From positions 186,001 to 250,000 of the forward strand of contig CANQHA010000001.1 in the NCBI GenBank assembly GCA_947623585.1: 64,000 bases of DNA. The letters run 5' to 3'. Positions 1-8,604 of this stretch are shown piece by piece. The stretch comes from an uncultured Clostridia bacterium (lineage in GTDB: Bacteria > Bacillota > Clostridia > Oscillospirales > Ruminococcaceae). Numbering within the stretch: the stretch's first letter is position 1; each line of letters opens with the position of its first letter. Below the pieces are notes generated by a model. It ran no database searches. It was given only the letters and a program-made list of their open reading frames with translations, and was not told the origin of the DNA. Position numbers and translations under genes: made by a program.

Positions 1-364
1 CCTCTCCGAGCTTTTTGATGTCTTTTCCGAGCTCCTTGCGGCGCTCCTCGGTGAGCTGAGGGAAAGCGAGCCTTATTACGGTGCCGTCGTTAGAGGGGTT
101 GATGCCGAGATCCGACGCCTGAATGGCCTTTTCGATGGCTTTGAGGGAGGATTTGTCCCACGGCTGAATGACGAGCACTCTCGCGTCGGCGACCGAGACC
201 GCCGCCATCTGCTGAATAGGCGTCTGTGTGCCGTAATAATCGACCGTTATCCTGTCCAAAACCGCAGGGTTTGCGCGTCCGGCGCGAATGGCCGCAAAAT
301 CTGAGGCGAGCACCTTCAGGGTCTTTTCCATTCTTTCCTTTGCGTTGTCAAGAACATCTTTCAT
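1..364 (-). CDS. frr: Ribosome recycling factor, 3' end outside window
   Basis: Ribosome recycling factor splits the post-termination ribosome together with EF-G. The visible 121 codons begin [16 protein letters not shown] and continue through the typical RAGRANP and [10 protein letters not shown] segments; the last third of the roughly 185-residue protein lies beyond the window start. The ATG at 364 follows a GAAAGGAGAT ribosome site. It sits 34 bp downstream of the UMP kinase gene on the same strand, which is the usual pyrH-frr pairing, so the two are probably cotranscribed. Identification is by family resemblance and conserved neighbourhood. Confidence 0.95.
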   Translation of the reverse strand, partial: MKDVLDNAKERMEKTLKVLASDFAAIRAGRANPAVLDRITVDYYGTQTPIQQMAAVSVADARVLVIQPWDKSSLKAIEKAIQASDLGINPSNDGTVIRLAFPQLTEERRKELGKDIKKLGE

Positions 365-398
365 TTTGATATCTCCTTTCAGAATATTATTTTAAAAG

Positions 399-1478
399 TT
401 ACTTTTCGACCAGAGTTCCGACGTTCTCGCCCATGCAGGCTTTGTAAATATTGTCGGGGTCCTCGATGGAGAACACGATGATCGGAATAGCATTGTCGGC
501 GCACATGGCCGCAGCGGTGGAATCCATAACGCCGAGGTGGTGGGTCAGAACGTCGTCGAGCTTTAAGGTGTCGTATTTAACGGCGTCGTCGTGCTTGTGA
601 GGGTCTTTGTCGTAAACGCCGTCAACCATAGTCGCCTTGAGCATCACGTTCGCCTCGATCTCGGCGGCGCGGAGGCTTGAAGCTGTATCGGTCGAGAAGA
701 ACGGGCTTCCGGTGCCGCAGCCGAAGATGACTACTCTGCGCTTTTCAAGGTGCCTTATCGCTCTGTTGCGGATATAAGGCTCGGCTATCTGGGTCATGAA
801 AATAGAGGTCTGCACTCTGACGTCGATACCCATGGATTCGAGAACGTCCGCAATAGCGAGCGCGTTCATCGCCGTTGCGAGCATTCCGATGTGGTCGGCT
901 CTGGTCCTGTCCATAGTTCCCGAGGAGCGGCCGCGCCAGAAGTTTCCTCCGCCGACGACTATTCCTATCTCAACGCCGGCGTCATATGCCTTTTTGATGC
1001 CCTTGCAGATGCTGTTTATCCTGTCAAAATCAAGGCCCGAGCCCTTTTTGCCGGCAAGCGATTCTCCGCTTAATTTCAAAAGCACTCTCTTATATTTAAC
1101 GCCGTCGGCAGGAGTGGAGACGGCCTCGGAAACAGGCGCTTTGACCTCGACCTTTCCGTGCTCTTTCTCATAGTCCGAGCGGATCTTATATACATAGTTG
1201 TAGGAAGTCCCGATCTCTTTTGCGATCTCCTTGGTGGTCATTCCCTGATCCATCAGCGCGATGACTTTTTTCTTGATAGATTTCCTCTTTCTGGAAATCC
1301 TTACCTTGCCGCCGGTCTTTCTGACGTGCTTCTGAATGACGTTATAGACGAAAGCATAGCTTACGCCGAGGGTCGAGGCGATATCGCCTATCTCCATTCC
1401 GCCCTCGTAAAGCGCTTTCATCTTTGCGCTCTTGCTGTTCTCGCTTTCGACTATAAGTGCAATATCGCTTTTTTTCAT
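399..1478 (-). CDS. pyrH: UMP kinase with N-terminal tandem helix-turn-helix extension
   Basis: Residues about 127-359 form a complete bacterial UMP kinase (UMP to UDP, pyrimidine nucleotide synthesis), beginning [13 protein letters not shown] and containing the glycine-rich [12 protein letters not shown] loop, the [14 protein letters not shown] region and a normal C-terminus. Ahead of it lie about 126 extra residues. Residues 17-50 and 66-103 are two copies of one helix-turn-helix-like unit sharing the pattern GM....IA..[LI]G.SY.[FY]VY, followed by a Lys-rich stretch and a Pro/Ala/Glu linker. ATG 1478 has an AGGAGGAATT ribosome site. No ATG, GTG or TTG lies at the kinase boundary, so a separate kinase start is unlikely. 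A TATAAT (1508-1513) lies upstream without a clear -35. The kinase call is secure; DNA binding by the extension is inferred. Confidence 0.93.
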   Translation of the reverse strand: MKKSDIALIVESENSKSAKMKALYEGGMEIGDIASTLGVSYAFVYNVIQKHVRKTGGKVRISRKRKSIKKKVIALMDQGMTTKEIAKEIGTSYNYVYKIRSDYEKEHGKVEVKAPVSEAVSTPADGVKYKRVLLKLSGESLAGKKGSGLDFDRINSICKGIKKAYDAGVEIGIVVGGGNFWRGRSSGTMDRTRADHIGMLATAMNALAIADVLESMGIDVRVQTSIFMTQIAEPYIRNRAIRHLEKRRVVIFGCGTGSPFFSTDTASSLRAAEIEANVMLKATMVDGVYDKDPHKHDDAVKYDTLKLDDVLTHHLGVMDSTAAAMCADNAIPIIVFSIEDPDNIYKACMGENVGTLVEK

Positions 1479-1549
1479 ATTGAAATTCCTCCTAAAGTAT
1501 CTATATAATTATAATACACTAAAAAATATAAAAAGTAAAGAGCAATTAC

Positions 1550-1582
1550 AAAAAAGTCCGCGGAATTTTCCGCGGATTTTTA
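1550..1582. terminator. Bidirectional intrinsic terminator after gpsA
   Basis: A near-perfect palindrome (TCCGCGGAA / TTCCGCGGA, 1557-1576) is flanked by a T-run on each strand. On the minus strand it ends the der-plsY-gpsA unit just beyond the gpsA stop and separates it from the pyrH promoter region. Confidence 0.8.
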
Positions 1583-1590
1583 TTGAAAAG

Positions 1591-2574
1591 TCATTCGGCG
1601 CCGATAGGTCTGCTCATTAAATCGCTTATCGCCTGCATTATCGGCTGAGATTTAAAGAGTATCTCGTTTATCTCCTCGGTGATGGGCATTTTGACGTTCA
1701 GCTTTTTCGCAAGGTCGAGCGTCGCTTTTGCGCAGGCATAGCCCTCGACGGTGCCGACCTGACGGACCGCCTCCTCGGGCTTAACGCCCTTTCCTATCAG
1801 CACGCCGGCGCGATAGTTTCGCGAGTGAACGCTTGTGCAGGTGACGACGAGATCGCCGAGCCCCGCAAGCCCAGAAAAGGTCTCTCTTTTTCCTCCGAGA
1901 GCCACGCCGAGACGGGTCATCTCATAAAGACCGCGGGTTATAAGGGCGGCTTTTGTGTTGTCTCCGAGGCCAAGACCGTCGCTTACTCCGCAGCAAAGCG
2001 CAATGACGTTTTTGACCGCTCCGCCTATCTCGCAGCCGATAACGTCGCCGTTGACGTAAAGCCTCAGAGTGTTGTCCGAAAACGCGCGCTGAACGAATTC
2101 CGCGGCTTCGGCGTTTTCCGAGGCTACCGCCACGGCGGTGGGTATTCCCCTGCCGAGCTCCTCTGCGTGAGAGGGGCCGCTCATGACGGCGACGCGGTTC
2201 TCGGGATATATCTCTTTGATTATCTCGCTCATGCGCTTGAGGCTTTTGTCCTCAAGGCCCTTTGCGGTGCTCAGAAGTATGCTGTTTTTGCCGACGTAAG
2301 GCTTTGCCTGCTCGCAGACCGAACGCACGAACGCCGAGGGAATTCCCACCAAAACGATATCCGCGCCCTCGACGCAGGAAATGTCGGTCGTGAGGCTGAC
2401 GGTCTTGGGTATCTGCACGCCGGGCAGCTTTGCTTTAAGCTCGCCGGTGCGCTTTATGGCTTCGATCTCGTCGGAAAACTTGCTCCAGACGGTTACGCTG
2501 TGACCGAGGCGGTCGCAGGTGCAGGCAAGCGCAAGCCCCCAGCCGCCCGAGCCGAGTATAGCGATCTTTATCAT
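1591..2574 (-). CDS. gpsA: Glycerol-3-phosphate dehydrogenase [NAD(P)+]
   Basis: Reduces dihydroxyacetone phosphate to sn-glycerol 3-phosphate, the backbone for phospholipid synthesis; cytosolic. The 327 residues match the usual family length. The N-terminal Rossmann motif is AILGSGGWGLALA, followed by the family segments MSGPSHAEE and GAVKNVIALCCG (catalytic Lys in the latter) and the GLAGLGDLVVTC motif. It is the third gene of a der-plsY-gpsA run, 22 bp after plsY, whose product uses glycerol 3-phosphate. The operon ends at the palindromic terminator just downstream. Confidence 0.97.
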   Translation of the reverse strand: MIKIAILGSGGWGLALACTCDRLGHSVTVWSKFSDEIEAIKRTGELKAKLPGVQIPKTVSLTTDISCVEGADIVLVGIPSAFVRSVCEQAKPYVGKNSILLSTAKGLEDKSLKRMSEIIKEIYPENRVAVMSGPSHAEELGRGIPTAVAVASENAEAAEFVQRAFSDNTLRLYVNGDVIGCEIGGAVKNVIALCCGVSDGLGLGDNTKAALITRGLYEMTRLGVALGGKRETFSGLAGLGDLVVTCTSVHSRNYRAGVLIGKGVKPEEAVRQVGTVEGYACAKATLDLAKKLNVKMPITEEINEILFKSQPIMQAISDLMSRPIGAE

Positions 2575-2596
2575 TTAAATAGCTCCTTCCGAAAGT

Positions 2597-3280
2597 TCAG
2601 GTTTCGTTCTCGCCCTTTTTGTGGAGATAAAACTTTTTCTCGTCGCCGCTGAAAAGGTGGCGGATATTGCTGAAATGCCGAAGAAAGCAGAGCAAAAACA
2701 TCGGCAGAATTATAACGAGGTGCAGCCCGATGTTCTGATATCCCGCGTCAAAAAGCGCGTTCGCGGCGTATTGCCATATGAGAGTGGCAATGGGATATGC
2801 AACGCAGGCGGTCATCGAGCCTATCGAGATATATTTCGTCGCCGCGACGAAAATCACAAAAATCAAAAGCTCGATGAGAAAAACGACCGGGTCGGTGAAA
2901 AGAAGGCAGACCGCCGCGATAAGTATCCCCTTTCCGCCCTTGAAGCGGTAAAACACAGGATAGCAGTGCCCTATCACCGCGCACAGAGACGACATCATGC
3001 AGACCGACAGCGAATCTATCTTAAGCTGCGAAAACACGGGAAGCATGAGCGCCAGCTTAGTTCCGAAAACGACCGCGACGCCCTTTAAAACATCCATTCC
3101 CAAGGTGGCGCCGGCGCATCCGACGCCGAAGCAGCGATAAACGTTCGTCAGCCCCGCGTTGAAGCTGCCGTACTCGCGGATATCCTTTTTCTTCAAAATA
3201 TAAGTCATGATTATCGCCGAGTTGAGGCTTCCGATGAGATAAGCCGCGGCAAAAACCGCTATAAGGGCAACTGTGACCGT
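2597..3280 (-). CDS. plsY: Acyl-phosphate:glycerol-3-phosphate acyltransferase, apparent non-canonical start
   Basis: Membrane enzyme that transfers the acyl group from acyl-phosphate to glycerol 3-phosphate, the first step of lysophosphatidate formation. Conserved family signatures are DIREYGSFNAGLTNV, YRFKGGKG (ATP-independent acyl-phosphate site) and several hydrophobic helices. The first in-frame ATG is at 3208, but the frame upstream encodes the expected first membrane helix and motif (VTVALIAVFAAAYLIGSLNS). Between the in-frame TAG at 3301-3299 and 3208 there is no ATG, GTG or TTG. The coordinates use an ACG at 3280, ten bases after an AAAGGA site and one transition from ATG. This start is inferred; a base error or mutation of ATG is the alternative. 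A protein starting at 3208 would lack the first helix. It lies between der and gpsA. Confidence 0.85.
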   Translation of the reverse strand, partial: TVTVALIAVFAAAYLIGSLNSAIIMTYILKKKDIREYGSFNAGLTNVYRCFGVGCAGATLGMDVLKGVAVVFGTKLALMLPVFSQLKIDSLSVCMMSSLCAVIGHCYPVFYRFKGGKGILIAAVCLLFTDPVVFLIELLIFVIFVAATKYISIGSMTACVAYPIATLIWQYAANALFDAGYQNIGLHLVIILPMFLLCFLRHFSNIRHLFSGDEKKFYLHKKGENET

Positions 3281-3298
3281 TTTAAAAACTTCCTTTCG

Positions 3299-4633
3299 CT
3301 ATTTTGTGTCCGAGCTGTCTCTCTCGCGGACGATAAACCGTATCGGAGTGCCCGAAAGCCCGCCGAAGACCTCGCGTATCTGATTTTCGAGGTATCTTCG
3401 GTAGGAGAAGTGAAACAGCTCGGCCGAATTTACGAAGACAACAAAGGTCGGCGGGTTCGAGGACGGCTGGGTCATGTAATATATCTTCAGCCGTCTGCCC
3501 TTGTCCGACGGCGGCTGAACGCGCTCGGTGGCATAAGAAAGTATCTCGTTGAGCCTGCCTGTGGGGATCCTCATCGAGTTGTTCTGATGAACGGCGTTGA
3601 TGAGGTCGAACAGCTTGTTAAGGCGCTGACCGGTTTTTGCCGAGATGAAAACGAACGGCACATAATCCATGAAGCCGAGATTTTTTCTGAGGTCCTTTGT
3701 GAACTCGTTCATGGTGTCGCCGTCCTTTTCAACGGCGTCCCACTTGTTCACGGCGACGATGCAGCCCTTGCCCTGCTCGTGAGCATAGCCGGCTACCTTT
3801 GAATCCTGCTCGGTGAAGCCGACCTCGGCGTCGATGACTATTACCGCGACGTCGGCCCTATCGACCGCCATATACGAGCGCAAAACGCTGTAATGCTCTA
3901 TGTTCTCGTAAATTTTCGATTTTCTTCTTATTCCGGCGGTGTCTATAAAGGTATACCGCCCGAAGGAGTTTTCAACGAGCGTGTCGGTCGAATCGCGGGT
4001 GGTTCCGGCAAAATCGGTGACTATCGCGCGCTCCTGCCCCGAAACGGCGTTTATAAGCGAGGATTTGCCGACGTTGGGCTTTCCTATCACCGCGACCTTG
4101 ACCGAATCGTCGTCGGCCGGGCTTTCATCGCTTTTCGGGAGGTTTTCCGCCACCCTGTCCAAAAGGTCGCCGGTGCCGTAACCGTGGACCGAGCTGACCT
4201 CGACGGGATCGCCCAGACCGAGATTGTAAAATTCATAGAATTCCGGCTCGGGGTTGCCGGGGCGGTCGCATTTGTTCACGCACAAAACGACCGGCTTGCC
4301 GCATTTCTGAAGCATCGACGCAACGTCGTAATCGTTTGCGGTGACGCCGCATTTTAAATCGGTCACAAGGATTATAACGCTCGCGCTGTCTATCGCTATC
4401 TGAGCCTGCCTGCGCATCTGAACGAGTATTCTGTCGTCCGACGCGGGCTCAATCCCTCCGGTATCGACGAGCATAAACTCTCTGCCGGCCCAATCGCATT
4501 TGGCATAAATTCTGTCGCGGGTAACGCCGGGGGTATCGTCAACGATGGAAAGCCGCTGACCGATGAGCCTGTTGAAAAGGGTCGATTTGCCGACGTTCGG
4601 TCTTCCGACGACTGCAACAACCGGTAAAGCCAT
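3299..4633 (-). CDS. der: Ribosome biogenesis GTPase Der (EngA)
   Basis: Double-GTPase essential for 50S subunit maturation. Two G domains are visible in tandem: the first with GRPNVGKSTLFN and DTGGIEPAS, the second (from about residue 178) with GKPNVGKSSLIN, DTAGIRRKS and NKWD. These are followed by the C-terminal KH-like domain. The 444 residues fit the family. ATG 4633 has a GGAAGGAAG ribosome site. It begins the der-plsY-gpsA run. No dedicated promoter was seen in the short gap after the rpmF terminator, so some readthrough from DUF177-rpmF is possible. Confidence 0.97.
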   Translation of the reverse strand: MALPVVAVVGRPNVGKSTLFNRLIGQRLSIVDDTPGVTRDRIYAKCDWAGREFMLVDTGGIEPASDDRILVQMRRQAQIAIDSASVIILVTDLKCGVTANDYDVASMLQKCGKPVVLCVNKCDRPGNPEPEFYEFYNLGLGDPVEVSSVHGYGTGDLLDRVAENLPKSDESPADDDSVKVAVIGKPNVGKSSLINAVSGQERAIVTDFAGTTRDSTDTLVENSFGRYTFIDTAGIRRKSKIYENIEHYSVLRSYMAVDRADVAVIVIDAEVGFTEQDSKVAGYAHEQGKGCIVAVNKWDAVEKDGDTMNEFTKDLRKNLGFMDYVPFVFISAKTGQRLNKLFDLINAVHQNNSMRIPTGRLNEILSYATERVQPPSDKGRRLKIYYMTQPSSNPPTFVVFVNSAELFHFSYRRYLENQIREVFGGLSGTPIRFIVRERDSSDTK

Positions 4634-4661
4634 TTTCTTCCTTCCTTCCGCAGATACGTCT

Positions 4662-4695
4662 CAAAAAAACAGAGAAGGATTTTGCTCCTTCTCTG
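4662..4695 (-). terminator. Intrinsic terminator after rpmF
   Basis: On the minus strand a perfect 10-bp stem (CAGAGAAGGA / TCCTTCTCTG) with a 6-base loop is followed by seven T residues. It lies about 15 bp beyond the rpmF stop and should end the DUF177-rpmF transcript. Confidence 0.9.
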
Positions 4696-4709
4696 AATTT
4701 TGAAGAAGA

Positions 4710-4892
4710 TCACGCTTCTTTGTGAATTACCTCAACGCCCTTATAGTAGCCGCAGTTCGAGCATACTTTATGAGGCGAAGTAAGGGCGCCGCAGTTGGAG
4801 CATCTTGAAAGCGCGGGGGCTTCAAGTTTCCAGACGGCCGAGCGTCTCTTGTCTCTTCTTGCCTTGGAGACTTTTCTCTTCGGTACTGCCAT
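4710..4892 (-). CDS. rpmF: 50S ribosomal protein L32
   Basis: A structural protein of the large ribosomal subunit. The N-terminus MAVPKRKVSKARRDKRR is diagnostic. Two CxxC pairs (CSNC and CSNC) form the zinc site, so this is the zinc-binding form. The start is placed at ATG 4892, preceded at the right distance by GAGGAGGTG; a GTG three codons upstream lies inside that ribosome site and is rejected. The product has 60 residues. It is 29 bp downstream of the DUF177 gene, the widely conserved yceD-rpmF pair. Confidence 0.97.
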   Translation of the reverse strand: MAVPKRKVSKARRDKRRSAVWKLEAPALSRCSNCGALTSPHKVCSNCGYYKGVEVIHKEA

Positions 4893-4921
4893 GTTCAGCA
4901 CCTCCTCTGATTTTCAAATCG

Positions 4922-5395
4922 TTATTCGTTGACGGTGTCGATCCTTGCCGAGCATCCGCATTCGCCGCGGTTGAGGTTTTGCCCGCAAACCGGGCACAGC
5001 CCCTTGCAGTTTTCGCTGCAAAGCCGCTTGGTGGGAAGCTCGGCCAAAATATCCGAGATAACGATCTCGTCAAGATCGCAGCTGCCGCCCTCGCACACGA
5101 CGGCGCTGTCGCCGTCAAACGAACTTTCGTCCGTTATGAGAATGTGTTCAAACTCAAAGCGGTATGAGCTTTCAAATTCGTCAAGACATCTGTCGCACAG
5201 GCTGCGGACCGAAAACTCGCACGCATAGTCGAGTGAAACCATGCCGGCGCGGTTTCTTACGCTGCCTTTAAGCGATATCGGCGTCGAAAAAGATTCGCAG
5301 CCGCCGTGCTCGCTCAATTCCTCCAAAGAAAGCCGGCAGTCGATATCGAACCTGTCTCCCGATCTTTCAAAGAGACGTTTAAGCTGCAAAATCAC
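4922..5395 (-). CDS. DUF177 (YceD) family protein
   Basis: YceD/DUF177 proteins are linked to 23S rRNA accumulation and are almost always encoded next to rpmF, as here. The 157-residue protein has the family's beta-rich N-terminal half and a C-terminal cysteine cluster (LCSENCKGLCPVCGQNLN, then CGC) that could bind zinc. It starts at GTG 5395 after a GAGGTG ribosome site, directly behind a consensus promoter (5422-5450). The molecular activity is not established from sequence. Confidence 0.88.
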   Translation of the reverse strand: MILQLKRLFERSGDRFDIDCRLSLEELSEHGGCESFSTPISLKGSVRNRAGMVSLDYACEFSVRSLCDRCLDEFESSYRFEFEHILITDESSFDGDSAVVCEGGSCDLDEIVISDILAELPTKRLCSENCKGLCPVCGQNLNRGECGCSARIDTVNE

Positions 5396-5421
5396 ACTAA
5401 CACCTCAGAATATCAAACTAT

Positions 5422-5450
5422 ATTATACCTTTGCCGGAACGAATTGTCAA
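5422..5450 (-). promoter_or_regulatory. Sigma-A promoter of the DUF177-rpmF operon
   Basis: TTGACA (5450-5445), a 17-bp spacer and TATAAT (5427-5422), both hexamers perfect, about 27 bp ahead of the DUF177 start codon. Confidence 0.9.
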
Positions 5451-5471
5451 CACATTTTTGAATTTTTTCGG

Positions 5472-5876
5472 TTATTTGCAGTATTTGAGGACCGATTCGG
5501 GGAGATTTTCTTCGTCCTCGGAAACAGTGAAGACGATCTCTATCTCGGAGGTTATCTTTTCGACCATCGCAAAGAAAGCTCCGAGCGCCTCGTAATCTCT
5601 GCCGCCGATCTTTAAGATTCCGTCTACAAAGACCTCGGAAATGTCATAGTTTCCGGCGATCATTCCGCTGACGAAGCCGTACAGCTTGTCATAGCTGTCG
5701 ATCGAGTAGCTGTCAACGTCAACGAGACGGACGCTGTAAGGGATATCGTAGGTGAGCTGCATGGCTTTTTCGATGCAAACGACGTTGCCACGGGTGTTCT
5801 TGGCGGCGTCCTTGATGAGATCGACGAGTATCTTCGTCTTTCCCGAGCCTCTTTTGCCTGTAATCAACTTAATCAT
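5472..5876 (-). CDS. Small P-loop nucleotide-binding protein, function unknown
   Basis: A 134-residue protein opening with a Walker A motif (MIKLITGKRGSGKTKILVDL). A hydrophobic strand ending in Asp (ISEVFVDGILKIGG) may be a Walker B site. No membrane segment or signal peptide is present. I do not recognise a specific family; similar short ATPase-like proteins of clostridia are usually left as hypothetical. It sits between pgi (74 bp upstream, same strand) and the DUF177 promoter, and nothing around it fixes a role. Nucleotide binding is well supported by the motif; anything further is open. Confidence 0.75.
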   Translation of the reverse strand: MIKLITGKRGSGKTKILVDLIKDAAKNTRGNVVCIEKAMQLTYDIPYSVRLVDVDSYSIDSYDKLYGFVSGMIAGNYDISEVFVDGILKIGGRDYEALGAFFAMVEKITSEIEIVFTVSEDEENLPESVLKYCK

Positions 5877-5950
5877 GTGAATACTCCGTTTCCGCCCTTT
5901 CGGGCTGTCTTATATTTATACTGAACGGCAAAATGCCGCTTTAGCCGGTT

Positions 5951-7285
5951 TTATTTTGAGAGTTTTTCCTCAAGCGCGGCTTTTTGGTCTTCATAGCCGG
6001 GCTTGCCCAAAAGCGCGAACATATTTTTCTTGTAGCTCTCGACGCCGGGTTGGTTGAAGGGGTTTACTCCGAGCATATAGCCCGAAAGCGCGCACGCCTT
6101 CTCGAAGAAATAGACCATTTCGCCGAAGTTGAACTCGTCCAGCTTATCGACCTCAAGAATGATGTTCGGCACTCCGCCCTCGGTGTGAGCCAAAACGGTG
6201 CCCTCCATCGCCTTGCGGTTTACTACCGACATATTCTGATTCGTTAAGAAGTTGAGACCGTCGAGGTTTTCGGGGTCGCTTTCAAGGAAGAGGTCCTTTT
6301 TCGTGTGCTTGACGTCAACGACGGTCTCGAACATTATCCTCGAACCGTCCTGAACGAACTGACCGAGAGAATGAAGGTCGGTCGAGAAGGTCGCGCTCGA
6401 AGGATATATGCCCTTTTGGTCTTTGCCCTCGCTCTCGCCGAAAAGCTGCTTGAACCACTCGGCCATCATATTGAAGCAGGGCTCGTAGGAGACGAGCATT
6501 TCGACCGATTTGCCCTTTCTGTAAAGAATATTTCTCAGCGCTGCGTATTTTTCGCAGTCGTTGAGGTCGTCGTTCTTATAAAGCTCTCTCGAAGCCTGCG
6601 CGCCCGCCATAATGGCGTCGATATCGCAGCCCGCCACGGCTATCGGCAAAAGCCCGACCGCGGTGAGAACGGAATATCTTCCGCCGACGTCGTCGGGGAT
6701 AACAAAGGTCTCATATCCCTCGGCGTCGGAAAGCTCTTTGAGAGTTCCCCTCGCCTTGTCGGTCGTGGCGAAGATGCGGTTTTTGGCCTCGTCCTTGCCG
6801 TATTTCTCCTCGACCAGCTTCTTGAAGATCCTAAAAGCAAGAGCGGGCTCGGTAGTGGTACCCGACTTGGAGATGACGTTGACGCAGATGTCTTTTCCCT
6901 CGCAGATAGAAAGTATCTCATTGAGATAGGTGGGGCTTATGGTGTTTCCGACAAAGTAAATGTCGGGCGTGTCCTTTTTAAGGCTGTTGTAATAAGGGCT
7001 TCTCAAAAGCTCAATAGCGGCGCGGGCGCCCAGATATGAGCCGCCTATGCCTATTACGATAAGTACGTCCGCCTTGCTTTTTATCTTCTCGGCGGCTTTC
7101 TTGATCCTTGCGAATTCCTCCTTGTCATAATCGACCGGAAGATCGACCCAGCCCAGAAAATCGTTTCCGAGGCCCGAGCGGTTCTTCAAAGTCTCATGCG
7201 CGGCGGTGAGCTGCGCTCGCATGGCTTCAAGCTCGTGCGGGGCGACGAACTTGTCGCAATATTTGGTTACCAGTTTAAGTGACAT
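5951..7285 (-). CDS. pgi: Glucose-6-phosphate isomerase
   Basis: Interconverts glucose 6-phosphate and fructose 6-phosphate in glycolysis and gluconeogenesis. The 444 residues match the short Gram-positive form. Visible family features are the sugar-phosphate-binding segment [14 protein letters not shown], the SKSGTTTEP loop, [15 protein letters not shown] and the C-terminal [16 protein letters not shown] carrying the catalytic Lys region. ATG 7285 follows a GAGGGATC ribosome site and a promoter at 7319-7347. It appears to be transcribed alone or with the small P-loop gene downstream. Confidence 0.98.
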   Translation of the reverse strand: MSLKLVTKYCDKFVAPHELEAMRAQLTAAHETLKNRSGLGNDFLGWVDLPVDYDKEEFARIKKAAEKIKSKADVLIVIGIGGSYLGARAAIELLRSPYYNSLKKDTPDIYFVGNTISPTYLNEILSICEGKDICVNVISKSGTTTEPALAFRIFKKLVEEKYGKDEAKNRIFATTDKARGTLKELSDAEGYETFVIPDDVGGRYSVLTAVGLLPIAVAGCDIDAIMAGAQASRELYKNDDLNDCEKYAALRNILYRKGKSVEMLVSYEPCFNMMAEWFKQLFGESEGKDQKGIYPSSATFSTDLHSLGQFVQDGSRIMFETVVDVKHTKKDLFLESDPENLDGLNFLTNQNMSVVNRKAMEGTVLAHTEGGVPNIILEVDKLDEFNFGEMVYFFEKACALSGYMLGVNPFNQPGVESYKKNMFALLGKPGYEDQKAALEEKLSK

Positions 7286-7318
7286 AAAATGATCCCTCTT
7301 TTCTGATTGGTTGTCTAT

Positions 7319-7347
7319 ATTTTAACACGCCGCGCAAGATATTGCAA
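7319..7347 (-). promoter_or_regulatory. Probable sigma-A promoter of pgi
   Basis: TTGCAA (7347-7342), a 17-bp spacer and TAAAAT (7324-7319), about 34 bp upstream of the pgi start. Confidence 0.75.
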
Positions 7348-7388
7348 GGAATTTTTATGAAAAAACTGTGAAAGCGGAAAAATTTTTT

Positions 7389-8513
7389 TTACATTTTTAT
7401 CAGACTTTCGAGCGCTCGCTTAATTCCGATGAAAAAATTCATTTTTCGCACCCCGAATTTTGCGACTATCGGGCAGGAATATATCTCCTCCTCGCCGACA
7501 TACCAAACCGCCCTGCCGACCTTATCTCCCGCCGAAAGCGGCGCCTCGACGTTCTCGGAATATTCGATTTTGATTTCAATGTTTTCCTCGGCGCTTTTTC
7601 TCACGATAAACCCCGAAAGCCGCGAAAGCTCGGTCTCGACCTCGGAAAACTCGCCGCCCCTGACCTTTACCGGCTCGGTATAAACGTCGCTGCGCTTCGG
7701 CTTAAAAAGCGAATAGGCATTGAAGCCGGTGTTCAGCTTCTCCTTTGCCGTCGCAAAACGCCTGAACTCGTCGCTTTCGCCGAAAATAACGCAGACCATT
7801 ATCAGACCGTCTCTTTCCGCCGCCGCGATAAGGCAGTTTCCGAGATCGTCGGCATAATAAGCCTTTGTGCCGATAAGCCCCTCGTAGGTAAGTATCAGCC
7901 TGTTTGTCGAGGCAAGCTCGGTTTTTCCGCCCCGCACAGATGTCACCCACGTCGTGAAAAACTCCCTGAGATAGCTTATTTTTGCAAGCTCCGAGGCAAG
8001 TATCGCGCAGTCGCAGGCGGTGGTCACCGAATCGACGGAAATTCCGGTGCAGTCGGAATAAGACGTTCCGCTCATTCCAAGCTGCTCCGCCTTTTCATTC
8101 ATCATTTTAACGAATTTTTCCTCGCTGCCGCCAACTCCCTCCGCAAGTACCACCGCGGCGTCGTTTGCGTTGCCGACCGTTATCGCGGCGACAAGCTCGC
8201 GCACGGTTATCTCCTCGTTCGGCATAAGCCATATCTGAGCCCCCTGCATCGAGTTTGCGTACTGCGAGGTTTTAAGAAGCGTGTCGAGCGACATTCTCCC
8301 CGAATCTATCGCCTCGGCGGTCAGAAGAAGCGTCATCAGCTTTGCCGAGTGGTGCGCCCTGACCCTTGCCTCGCCGTTTTCGGAATATAAAAGCGTCTCG
8401 GTGCCGCCCTCCATTAAAACATAGGAATAAGCCGGCGGGGTATCGTCGGCAAAAGCGTGAAAGCAAAATATAAACGCCGCGGCGCACATGGCGCAGACAA
8501 GCCTTTTGAGCAT
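7389..8513 (-). CDS. DacF-like D-Ala-D-Ala carboxypeptidase homologue, probably catalytically inactive
   Basis: Secreted penicillin-binding-protein fold: signal peptide (MLKRLVCAMCAAAFIFCFHAFA), peptidase S11 domain, then a C-terminal PBP5-type beta domain. All three catalytic motifs are altered. Where relatives have S-x-x-K (STTKIMT), this protein reads HHSAKLMT, so the position three before Lys is His. S-x-N is N-A-N (GNANDAAVVLAE). K-T-G is replaced by an IGTKA stretch with two extra residues. The rest of the fold is well kept, so it is not decaying at random. Start ATG 8513 is chosen because AAAGG lies nine bases upstream; a TTG three codons earlier abuts it. Family membership is clear; inactivity is inferred from the motif losses. 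It may bind peptidoglycan without cleaving it. Confidence 0.85.
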   Translation of the reverse strand: MLKRLVCAMCAAAFIFCFHAFADDTPPAYSYVLMEGGTETLLYSENGEARVRAHHSAKLMTLLLTAEAIDSGRMSLDTLLKTSQYANSMQGAQIWLMPNEEITVRELVAAITVGNANDAAVVLAEGVGGSEEKFVKMMNEKAEQLGMSGTSYSDCTGISVDSVTTACDCAILASELAKISYLREFFTTWVTSVRGGKTELASTNRLILTYEGLIGTKAYYADDLGNCLIAAAERDGLIMVCVIFGESDEFRRFATAKEKLNTGFNAYSLFKPKRSDVYTEPVKVRGGEFSEVETELSRLSGFIVRKSAEENIEIKIEYSENVEAPLSAGDKVGRAVWYVGEEEIYSCPIVAKFGVRKMNFFIGIKRALESLIKM

Positions 8514-8564
8514 AGATATCAACCTTTCTTTTTTTAAAATTCTATGCTCGGCCCGGGCGGTAAA

Positions 8565-8598
8565 TTAAAAAAACCGCGCCCCTTTTTTCGGAGCGCGG
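8565..8598 (-). terminator. Intrinsic terminator of the ABC/DUF1854 operon
   Basis: On the minus strand a GC-rich stem (CCGCGCtCC / GGgGCGCGG) with an A-rich loop is followed by seven T residues, just beyond the stop of the last ABC gene. Confidence 0.85.
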
Positions 8599-8604
8599 AA
8601 AAAA

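Noticed and set aside
4893-4901. GTG start for rpmF three codons upstream
   Set aside because: It overlaps the GAGGAGGTG ribosome site, and L32 proteins begin MAVPKRK.
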